Source of the DNA: Prevotella sp.
GTDB taxonomy: Bacteria > Bacteroidota > Bacteroidia > Bacteroidales > Dysgonomonadaceae
DNA: 50,459 nucleotides
Reading direction: 5' to 3'
Assembly: GCA_031285625.1 (NCBI GenBank)
Contig: JAITVV010000051.1
Location: forward strand, 1-50,459
A program made the position numbers and the translations under genes. Position 1 is the stretch's first letter. Each line of letters opens with the position of its first letter. Positions 17,274-24,151 of the stretch are shown piece by piece. The notes under the pieces are model-generated. The model ran no database searches, was not told the DNA's origin, and was given only the letters and a program-made list of their open reading frames with translations.

Positions 17274-18245
17274 ATGAATAAAAAAGATTTACGTATCGTT
17301 TTTATGGGTACTCCCGAATTTGCTGTTGAAAGTCTGCGGGGACTTGTTGAAAACGGATATAATATAGTAGGTGTGATCACTATGCCTGATAAGCCGAGTG
17401 GGAGAGGGCATAAGATTCAATATTCAGCCGTTAAGAAATATGCGTTGGAACAGAGTCTTCCTTTACTACAGCCCGAGAAGCTGAAGGATGAAACCTTCCT
17501 GAGTGAGCTGAAAGCATGGAATGCAGATTTGCAGATTGTTGTTGCTTTTCGCATGTTGCCCGAAGTGGTTTGGGATATGCCGCGTCTGGGTACATTTAAC
17601 CTGCATGGATCTTTACTTCCTCAATATCGTGGTGCCGCCCCTATTAATTGGGCTATAATTAATGGTGACAAAGAAACGGGCGTTACCACTTTTTTCCTGA
17701 CTCATGAAATAGATACAGGTAAGATTATCCTGAAAGAAAAGATAAAAATCGGGGAAAATGATAATGCCGGAAAAATTCATGATGAGCTGATGTTAGTCGG
17801 AGCTGGATTGGTACAAAAAACAGTAGATCTGATCCTTGAGGATAAAGTGGATGCCATAGCGCAAGAGCAATTATTCAGCGATGAACAGAAACTGAGACCT
17901 GCACCGAAGATATTCAAGGACACCTGCCGTATCGATTGGAATAAACCAGCTATAGATATACATAACTTTATCAGGGGGCTATCTCCTTATCCTACAGCCT
18001 GGACAGAATTGCATATTGATGGTAAGGAACCTCAAATGGTAAAGATATATACCTCAGAGATTATTTTAAGTGGAAGCCGATCTTCAGTAGGTAGTATCAG
18101 TACTGATAATAAATCATATCTGCATATTGCCTGTACGGATGGGTACATCAGAGTAAAGGAAATACAGTTTGCCGGAAAAAGAGCAATGAAGATAGATGAA
18201 GTACTGAGAGGCTATAAGTTTGAAGAAGGTACTTATTTTAAGTGA
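17274..18245 (+). CDS. fmt: Methionyl-tRNA formyltransferase
   Basis: Fmt formylates the methionine on initiator tRNA using 10-formyltetrahydrofolate, providing fMet-tRNA for translation initiation. The 323 residues are the usual length. The N-terminal formyltransferase domain shows I-V-F-M-G-T-P-E-F-A at the start and the catalytic H-G-S-L-L-P-Q-Y-R-G-A-A-P-I-N-W with H111. The C-terminal tRNA-binding domain (from about residue 210) has R-P-A-P-K-I-F-K-D-T-C-R-I-D-W and ends with R-G-Y-K-F-E-E-G. It has its own promoter. Confidence 0.97.
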   Translation: MNKKDLRIVFMGTPEFAVESLRGLVENGYNIVGVITMPDKPSGRGHKIQYSAVKKYALEQSLPLLQPEKLKDETFLSELKAWNADLQIVVAFRMLPEVVWDMPRLGTFNLHGSLLPQYRGAAPINWAIINGDKETGVTTFFLTHEIDTGKIILKEKIKIGENDNAGKIHDELMLVGAGLVQKTVDLILEDKVDAIAQEQLFSDEQKLRPAPKIFKDTCRIDWNKPAIDIHNFIRGLSPYPTAWTELHIDGKEPQMVKIYTSEIILSGSRSSVGSISTDNKSYLHIACTDGYIRVKEIQFAGKRAMKIDEVLRGYKFEEGTYFK

Positions 18246-18279
18246 AATAACCTGTAAAACTTTATCTTATATAAAAACT

Positions 18280-18342
18280 AAAAGGTAACAGAATTGCAAT
18301 ATTTAAAAACAGATAAAAACCTGTTACTTTTGTCACTTTTTA
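18280..18342 (+). repeat. Promoter-bearing direct repeat, copy 1
   Basis: This 63-base stretch begins AAAAGGTAACA and ends TGTTACTTTTGTCAC plus T-rich bases. It contains the -7 element TACTTTTG at 18325-18332. A near-identical copy lies at 19101-19161, so the hydrolase gene between them is bracketed by direct repeats. Within each copy the two ends are themselves roughly inverted (GGTAACA against TGTTAC). Confidence 0.75.
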
Positions 18343-18358
18343 TAAAAAATAAATTCAA

Positions 18359-19093
18359 ATGATGAGAAATATACTAATCATATTAGTTTTGTTACTGTCT
18401 GTAAAGATGTATTCTCAGTCTGTAGCAGAATACACTTTAGATATATATGATGAATCCCGGAGTCGACAAATACCATTAGCAATATATTCGCCTTCCCAAA
18501 ATTCTACGAAGTGTAAAGTTGTAATAATGAATCATGGATATGACCAGAATAGAGGAGGTGCCTATAAAGACTATTCTACAATTACGCGAAAATTGGCTTC
18601 GAAAGGATATTTTGTGATCAGTATACAACATGAACTTGCCGATGATGCTTTATTAGCTATGGAAGGTAATTTGTATGAAACGAGAATGCCTAACTGGCAA
18701 AGAGGCGTACAGAATATCTATTTCACTATTACTGAATTTAAAGAGCTCCGACCTGATCTTAATTGGGAAGATGTTAGTCTGATAGGGCACTCCAATGGAG
18801 GAGATATGGCTATGCTCTTTGCAAAGGAGCATCCACTGTATATTAAGCGGGTAATCTCGCTGGATCATCGGAGAATGCCAATTCCATTGAATAATGCACT
18901 TAAACTATATTCTTTGAGAGGATGCGACTTTGAGGCGGATGAAGGTGTACTCCCCTCAGTTGAAGATCAGCAGAAATATTCAATAAAAATAGTAAAGTTT
19001 GATGATATAAAGCATGGAGATATGGATGATAAAGGTTCTCCTGCCCAGCTTGAGCGAATCAATAACCTTCTTCTACAATATTTAGAAGATTGA
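18359..19093 (+). CDS. Secreted alpha/beta-hydrolase
   Basis: A 244-residue protein with a signal peptide (hydrophobic I-L-I-I-L-V-L-L-L-S-V, probable cleavage near Y-S-Q-S) and an alpha/beta-hydrolase fold. The nucleophile elbow is G-H-S-N-G-G with Ser145. An oxyanion-region motif M-N-H-G-Y appears near residue 58, and a C-terminal histidine in I-K-H-G-D-M would complete a catalytic triad. Relatives are esterases or dienelactone-hydrolase-like enzymes; the substrate is unknown. It begins 27 bases after the promoter repeat, and the same repeat follows its stop codon, so it may be a gene that entered between fmt and aroB. Confidence 0.82.
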   Translation: MMRNILIILVLLLSVKMYSQSVAEYTLDIYDESRSRQIPLAIYSPSQNSTKCKVVIMNHGYDQNRGGAYKDYSTITRKLASKGYFVISIQHELADDALLAMEGNLYETRMPNWQRGVQNIYFTITEFKELRPDLNWEDVSLIGHSNGGDMAMLFAKEHPLYIKRVISLDHRRMPIPLNNALKLYSLRGCDFEADEGVLPSVEDQQKYSIKIVKFDDIKHGDMDDKGSPAQLERINNLLLQYLED

Positions 19094-19100
19094 GAACATC

Positions 19101-19161
19101 AAAAGGTAACAAAGTTACAATCTAAAAACGGATAAAAGCTGTTACTTTTGTCACCTTTTTA
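19101..19161 (+). repeat. Promoter-bearing direct repeat, copy 2
   Basis: This copy begins AAAAGGTAACAAAGTTACA and ends TGTTACTTTTGTCACC plus T-rich bases, with the -7 element TACTTTTG at 19143-19150. It matches copy 1 over its whole length apart from a three-base length difference and a handful of substitutions. It serves as the promoter of aroB, whose ATG is at 19187. Confidence 0.75.
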
Positions 19162-19186
19162 CTGTAAATGCTTTAAAATAAATGAA

Positions 19187-20242
19187 ATGCAAAAAGTAAT
19201 AAAATCTTCAGATCTGAATAAAGATCTATCTTATATCCTTAGTCAGTTGTCATTTGATAAATTGTTTTTACTGACAGATGAAAATACGGAAAAGCTTTGT
19301 TATCCTTTTATAAAAGATAATGAGCAGATTACTGATGCCGGAAAGATAATAATAAAGGCAGGTGATGATAATAAGAATATTGAAACACTGGCTTCTATAT
19401 GGAAATATCTGTCTGAGAATGGGGCTACACGTCACTCTTTACTTATCAACCTGGGAGGCGGTATGCTTACGGATATTGGAGGATTTGCAGCTGCAAGTTT
19501 CAAGAGAGGGATTAAGTGTATTAATATTCCGACCACTTTACTGGGGGCGGTGGATGCAGCGGTAGGAGGGAAGACCGGTATTAACTTTAATGGCTTAAAG
19601 AACGAAATAGGTGCTTTTGCTCCTGCTGAAACAGTATTGATTGATTCGGTTTTTTTCAAAAGTCTCGATCATCAGAACTTCCTTTCCGGTTATGCCGAAA
19701 TGATAAAACATGGACTGATAGATAGTGATAAAGAATGGAAAGCAACCATATCTTTTGATACGGAAGAAATCGATTATGAAAAACTGAAACAACTGGTTGT
19801 AGATTCGGTAGCGGTGAAAGAACGTATTGTCGAGATCGACCCTTTTGAGAGAGGTATTCGTAAAGCCCTGAACTTGGGACATACTATCGGACATGCTTTC
19901 GAAAGCCTCTCTTATGAGTTAGGTAAACCTGTTCAGCATGGTTATGCCGTAGCATGGGGTACCGTATGTGAGTTGTACCTGTCCCACAAGTTTTGTGGTT
20001 TTCCTAAAGAGAAACTATATAAGACGGTTTATTTTATTAAAGACAATTACGATAGTTTTTATTTCGATTGCGACCATTATGACCGTCTTTATGAATATAT
20101 GAAACACGACAAGAAAAATGAATCGGACACTGTTAATTTTACGTTTCTTTCAGATGTGGGTAAGATTGAAATCAATCAGACAGCAGATAAAGAGGATATT
20201 TTTGATTCTATTGATTTTCTCCGCGAAAGTGTCGGGTTGTAA
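19187..20242 (+). CDS. aroB: 3-dehydroquinate synthase
   Basis: AroB converts DAHP to 3-dehydroquinate, the second step of the shikimate pathway, using NAD+ and a divalent metal. The NAD-binding G-G-G-M-L-T-D-I-G-G-F-A-A-A and the following P-T-T-L-L-G-A-V-D-A-A-V-G-G-K-T-G-I-N are diagnostic. The metal-ligand histidines occur in L-N-L-G-H-T-I-G-H-A-F-E. I chose the ATG at 19187 (351 residues, M-Q-K-V-I-K-S-S). The longer reading from a TTG at 19148 would begin inside the promoter -7 element and adds no family sequence. AroA, a later enzyme of the same pathway, is encoded at 31011-32240. Confidence 0.95.
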   Translation: MQKVIKSSDLNKDLSYILSQLSFDKLFLLTDENTEKLCYPFIKDNEQITDAGKIIIKAGDDNKNIETLASIWKYLSENGATRHSLLINLGGGMLTDIGGFAAASFKRGIKCINIPTTLLGAVDAAVGGKTGINFNGLKNEIGAFAPAETVLIDSVFFKSLDHQNFLSGYAEMIKHGLIDSDKEWKATISFDTEEIDYEKLKQLVVDSVAVKERIVEIDPFERGIRKALNLGHTIGHAFESLSYELGKPVQHGYAVAWGTVCELYLSHKFCGFPKEKLYKTVYFIKDNYDSFYFDCDHYDRLYEYMKHDKKNESDTVNFTFLSDVGKIEINQTADKEDIFDSIDFLRESVGL

Positions 20243-20248
20243 AATAAA

Positions 20249-20273
20249 CCCTCCGAAAATCACTTTTCAGAGG
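20249..20273. terminator. Hairpin between the convergent aroB and receptor genes
   Basis: CCTC and GAAAA pair with TTTTC and GAGG around a 4-base loop, with one internal mismatch. It lies between two convergent genes and is placed to stop transcription from both sides, though the T tracts are short. Confidence 0.5.
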
Positions 20274-20306
20274 ATTTAATAGTGTTGTGAAAAATTGAAC
20301 TATGTT

Positions 20307-22661
20307 CTATCTGCCAAATCGCGAAGTATCAACTTCATCTACTTTCGGCTTCTTGTAATTACCAAACCGGTAGGTAAATGATAGTTTGAACGATGGTGCG
20401 TTTGGTTTTATTTTCATTGTACTATATTGGGTCATATAATCTATTTTAGTTGTAGCCCCATTGCTTTTGAAAATATCCTGTACCTGAGCCATCAATTCAG
20501 CTTTATTGTCGAGGAAAGTCCATTTGGCTCCACTGGTTACATTCCACATTTTCTTTATGTCATAGATGCCTTGTAAGGCTCCTGACATATAGAATCCGGA
20601 AACATCAAGTTTAATATTCGGCTTGGAAGATATATTGAACGTATTGCGTATTTGTGCTACAAATGCATTCATACTACGTTTGTAGGGTACATCATAAAAT
20701 TTATCGTCTTTTTCTTCCTGCCTCAGCAGGTTTATAGTAGCTTTTGTATCCCATACTTTATCTATAGTGAAAGGTATGACAAAGAATATCCCGTATTGCT
20801 TCTCATAGTTAAGATTCACCATCTGGAAAATGTTTTCAAGATTATTCTGAGACTGGTATGGCAGTTGAATAAAACGATCAGGAGTGTATTCGTAGTAGCT
20901 TCCAATAATGTATTTCTGTTTTAGTATTACATTTAGCTGGGTTTTATACTCTTTCGAGAATTTCAGTTCGGGGTTGCCTTCTGCTGATGAATAGGCATTT
21001 ATTTTAAAGCGGTCGTTGCTTAACGCCCAGTATGGAGGATAGTTTATATCCGATGAGAATGATAACTGAAATATCAATTGTGGATTTTGTGTATATGTTA
21101 TGTTTGCATTCACAAAAGGTTGGAAATCATTCCATAGCGTTTTTTTATTGCCCATAATATCTATTGCTGCCTGGAAGTAATTACCCGAGATAGAGGCCTG
21201 TACGGATAGCTTTTCTCCGAATGACTTTGTAAATCCGGCAAATATTGAGGCGTTATATTCTTTTTGCTTTGTATCGTTTATTGAGTCAACAATTGTATTC
21301 TCAGGGTTTTTATAATAGTCATAACTGTTATTATTTTTTGAGTAGGAGAAGTTTCCTCCATAATTGAGGCTCCAGTCATTCTTGAGTGTAGCCGTATGAT
21401 TGATAAAAGCTACTATTTTATTTACACGTTGAGCAGTTTCTGTTTTAAAAGCGGTCTTTAATGTATTGTTATCTTCATAATATTTAGTAGTGGACGGGTC
21501 ATTATAGAATGTATAATCCATACCTATATTTAGTTTTTTATGAGAATTAAACTCAGCCTTGATATTATGTAGATAAGTATTACCTTTTACATCGTCTTTA
21601 GAGTCTATATTGGTAAAAGGTTTTTTATCTTCCAGAAAAACAGTTTTTGAAGTATGGTTTGTATTATACTTATCAAAATCTCCTGTGTAGACAAGTCTGA
21701 TTTTATCTTCATTCTTAAGATTGTATCCCAATCCCAATCTTGTATTTAACCCTTTCAGATCTGACCTTGAATTATTCGCTTGAGTTATATCATAGGCATG
21801 ATTATTAAACTGATGTATTGCATACATATCGCTAAGTCCCCAGCCATTCGATTTATTCAGGCCTATATTGAAGTCAATATTGAAATTCGGTTTAGTATAT
21901 AATAAACTACCTCTGGCTCCAAACCCTTCATAATGGGCTTGCCTATATTCTATATTACCTTCTCCCTGCAACGTTGGCATATCTGCAGTCTGATCTTTCA
22001 GTATTATGTTAATAGCAGCTCCCCGCACATTGTATTGAGGAGGTGCACTATACATTATTTCTATATTGGCGACACGCGAAGCAGGCATCGATTTCAACAG
22101 GCTTATGACTTGCTCTTTGCTCATACTGGTTTGTTGACCATTAATCAGAATAGTATAACCAGATGTTCCTACCAGGCTTATGTTATCATCTGCACCAATA
22201 ACATTTGGTACATTTTGCAGTGTTTCAAATGCATTCGAAACAGCCTTGTTTTGTACTAGCTGTGGAATATCATAAATGAGTTTTCCTCTTTCCGATTTTA
22301 CTATTGGACGCTCACCACTAACTACAATCTCGTTCAACTCTTTATTTAAAGAAAGAAGTACGTAGGGTGGAATATCCAGGTTAGCATTCTCGATTATAAC
22401 CGAATGCTCTTCTTTTTCATATGCCATATGTTGAAGTACTAATCTGTATTTTCCGGAAGGTACCTCCTTAAACTCAAAAGCTCCATTTGAATCCGTGATA
22501 GTGGTTTTTATCCATAAACTATCATTCATATTTTTCAGGATGCAGATAACGGCTTCTACTGTTTGATTGGACTCATTTGTTGTTGTACCTTGTAAAGAGT
22601 AAACTTGCGCATTAAGTATTGATGCAATTCCAAACATTAAGGATAGTAAAAATAGTTTCAT
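20307..22661 (-). CDS. Outer-membrane beta-barrel protein, TonB-dependent-receptor-like
   Basis: The 784-residue protein has a signal peptide (M-K-L-F-L-L-S-L-M-F-G-I-A-S-I-L-N-A-Q) and then a CarboxypepD regulatory-like domain (about residues 20-100). A plug-like region follows, with V-S-G-E-R-P-I-V-K-S-E-R-G-K and N-V-P-N-V-I-G-A-D-D. The remainder is a long beta-barrel rich in aromatic/asparagine strands, ending with a short tail after F-T-Y-R-F-G. This is the architecture of the Bacteroidetes outer-membrane beta-barrel family related to TonB-dependent receptors. There is no adjacent SusD-type lipoprotein, so glycan uptake is not indicated; the ligand is unknown. I chose the ATG at 22661 because the signal peptide starts there; the in-frame start 14 codons earlier would put extra residues before it. 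Confidence 0.85.
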   Translation of the reverse strand: MKLFLLSLMFGIASILNAQVYSLQGTTTNESNQTVEAVICILKNMNDSLWIKTTITDSNGAFEFKEVPSGKYRLVLQHMAYEKEEHSVIIENANLDIPPYVLLSLNKELNEIVVSGERPIVKSERGKLIYDIPQLVQNKAVSNAFETLQNVPNVIGADDNISLVGTSGYTILINGQQTSMSKEQVISLLKSMPASRVANIEIMYSAPPQYNVRGAAINIILKDQTADMPTLQGEGNIEYRQAHYEGFGARGSLLYTKPNFNIDFNIGLNKSNGWGLSDMYAIHQFNNHAYDITQANNSRSDLKGLNTRLGLGYNLKNEDKIRLVYTGDFDKYNTNHTSKTVFLEDKKPFTNIDSKDDVKGNTYLHNIKAEFNSHKKLNIGMDYTFYNDPSTTKYYEDNNTLKTAFKTETAQRVNKIVAFINHTATLKNDWSLNYGGNFSYSKNNNSYDYYKNPENTIVDSINDTKQKEYNASIFAGFTKSFGEKLSVQASISGNYFQAAIDIMGNKKTLWNDFQPFVNANITYTQNPQLIFQLSFSSDINYPPYWALSNDRFKINAYSSAEGNPELKFSKEYKTQLNVILKQKYIIGSYYEYTPDRFIQLPYQSQNNLENIFQMVNLNYEKQYGIFFVIPFTIDKVWDTKATINLLRQEEKDDKFYDVPYKRSMNAFVAQIRNTFNISSKPNIKLDVSGFYMSGALQGIYDIKKMWNVTSGAKWTFLDNKAELMAQVQDIFKSNGATTKIDYMTQYSTMKIKPNAPSFKLSFTYRFGNYKKPKVDEVDTSRFGR

Positions 22662-22686
22662 AGTTCTTATTATTGGTTTTATATCA

Positions 22687-22694
22687 CAAAAGTA
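22687..22694 (-). promoter_or_regulatory. -7 element for the beta-barrel receptor gene
   Basis: On the minus strand TACTTTTG occupies 22694-22687, 26 bases before the ATG. The usual TTTG upstream element is missing; its place is taken by a long inverted repeat (22701-22728), which suggests that this promoter depends on, or is blocked by, a regulator. Confidence 0.55.
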
Positions 22695-22700
22695 GAATTG

Positions 22701-22753
22701 CAAAACTGGAAACTATGTTTCCATTTTGCTATTTAGTGTTATCTAGTGTTATC
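22701..22753. promoter_or_regulatory. Operator-like inverted repeat and 10-base tandem repeat
   Basis: CAAAAcTGGAAAC and GTTTCCATTTTG (22701-22728) form a 12-base-pair inverted repeat with one bulged base around a TAT centre. Immediately upstream of the receptor promoter on the same side, TAGTGTTATC is repeated twice without a gap (22734-22743 and 22744-22753). Both lie within the divergent spacer and flank the position of the -33 element, as expected of regulator-binding sites. The regulator is not encoded nearby. Confidence 0.5.
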
Positions 22754-22783
22754 AGAAAAATATTTGGTTTTTAATTTAATTAT

Positions 22784-22791
22784 TACCTTTG
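22784..22791 (+). promoter_or_regulatory. -7 element for the 357-residue protein gene
   Basis: TACCTTTG at 22784-22791 fits TAnnTTTG. A TTTG is found at 22763-22766, with a spacing of 17, slightly short. The predicted leader before the ATG at 22870 is about 70 bases. Confidence 0.5.
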
Positions 22792-22869
22792 AGCAATGAG
22801 TTTTGAATTGGAAATATGTAAAGATAGTACTTTTACTAAAATTTAGTAATACCACTTAATAAAAAAATA

Positions 22870-23943
22870 ATGCCAAATTCATTTAAAAGCAGAGTATCCA
22901 GGTTTTGGGAATCTTTTTCGGAAGAAGAAGGTCAGATCAGAGAGATGATGGATAATAAGGTTGAAGGAGAAACTCTTCTCAATTTTGTTGATAGTATATT
23001 ACAGATAGCCTTTACTAAGATATATTTCGAAATGGGAATAAACAATGAGGGTAAATATGAACTTATTCTTACTCCTGAAGGCGACCGGGTTCGTTTGATG
23101 CAGTTGCACTATTGGTTGCAATATGCACCACAACACCTTTGGAAAAAGTGGAATTTTTACTCCACTAAACCTCCTCATGGAAAGCCTGGTTCAACCATAA
23201 CTATGTATGATATCAGACTGGAGGAAAACGATATTTTTATTTATCCGGAAATTGATAATGATAGAAGTAAAGTCAATATTGAAATTTACTCGCCTAAGCT
23301 GATGGGGCTTGATGAAAGTAAAAGGTATTCAATGTTTTTTATCTATCTGGACCAATTTATAGGTGAGCTATATACAATGGAATACATTGGCTATATTGAT
23401 TTTGTTGAGGATAAACTAGATAAAGGATCAACACTGATTTCTGAATTAAAATCAATTATTGATAGTACTATTGAAAACAACAGTTGGCCAAAGTTTGAGA
23501 ATCCATGCGAGATTTACAGCGGATATCGCATGGAACCAAATGAAAAAGAAGGTTGGAAGTTACGTGAAGATATATTTTCCGGTTATACATCTTGTACTCC
23601 TATATTAAATGAGTATTATAATGGAAAATTGGAGCATTTTGATGATGCTAAAGAAAACGGGGTTCGGTTCGGTTTTTTATTCTTTGAGAATATAAATGTA
23701 CCCAAGGAAAATATTGTGAATTTCAGAGGTAATATTGAAGATAAAATAATGGAAGAGATAGCTGCATATGGTATAGCAAATAGTTTGGGTGGTGCAACTG
23801 GGTTTCATTTCTCATATATTGATTTTATTATTTATGATTATGAAGCATTTATCAAAACTGTAAAGAATGTTTTTACCGGATATAACTTTGAAGAGGCTGG
23901 CTACTCTGACTTTTCTGTTAAATCTGAACCTATCGTTTTTTAA
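22870..23943 (+). CDS. Uncharacterised 357-residue cytoplasmic protein
   Basis: No signal peptide or membrane segment is seen. The N-terminal half has a pattern F-W-E-S-F-S-E-E-E-G-Q, K-I-Y-F-E-M-G-I, E-L-I-L-T-P-E-G-D-R and Y-A-P-Q-H-L-W-K-K-W. I recall it from unnamed Bacteroidetes and proteobacterial proteins of unknown function, some of which lie near toxin-immunity or stress genes. The C-terminal half contains G-Y-T-S-C-T-P-I-L-N-E-Y-Y-N-G and a closing S-L-G-G-A-T-G-F-H-F-S-Y-I-D-F. It is transcribed divergently from the beta-barrel receptor and alone. I cannot assign a function. Confidence 0.75.
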   Translation: MPNSFKSRVSRFWESFSEEEGQIREMMDNKVEGETLLNFVDSILQIAFTKIYFEMGINNEGKYELILTPEGDRVRLMQLHYWLQYAPQHLWKKWNFYSTKPPHGKPGSTITMYDIRLEENDIFIYPEIDNDRSKVNIEIYSPKLMGLDESKRYSMFFIYLDQFIGELYTMEYIGYIDFVEDKLDKGSTLISELKSIIDSTIENNSWPKFENPCEIYSGYRMEPNEKEGWKLREDIFSGYTSCTPILNEYYNGKLEHFDDAKENGVRFGFLFFENINVPKENIVNFRGNIEDKIMEEIAAYGIANSLGGATGFHFSYIDFIIYDYEAFIKTVKNVFTGYNFEEAGYSDFSVKSEPIVF

Positions 23944-24067
23944 GTTGGGAGATATAAAGTCTTTTAGAGTTATGATTTCACAGCTTTTTTACTGATTTTC
24001 AACCCTACTAAAAACGTTAACAAACACTTTCCAGATAATTTTATTCTGGTATTTGAAACAAAATGAC

Positions 24068-24075
24068 TACTTTTG
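24068..24075 (+). promoter_or_regulatory. -7 element of topA
   Basis: TACTTTTG at 24068-24075, about 76 bases before the topA start. The upstream element is poor. The remainder of the 208-base gap from 23944 shows no other feature. Confidence 0.45.
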
Positions 24076-24151
24076 CCGTTCAAAAGAGAACAAATATTCT
24101 GGTCTGTAAAGAATGTGGCACTGGAATATTATATAAGCCTTAATATATTAT

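Noticed and set aside
19148-19186. TTG start giving 13 additional residues on AroB
   Set aside because: The TTG lies within the promoter -7 element TACTTTTG, so it would not be in the transcript; the ATG at 19187 matches the usual N-terminus.
22662-22703. Upstream ATG for the beta-barrel receptor
   Set aside because: It would place 14 extra residues before an otherwise standard signal peptide and overlaps the promoter element at 22687-22694.
22796-22846. 17-codon ORF MSFELEICKDSTFTKI upstream of the 357-residue protein gene
   Set aside because: Its ATG is only 5 bases after the -7 element, so it is at or before the transcription start; there is no bias in codons and no attenuator-like structure.
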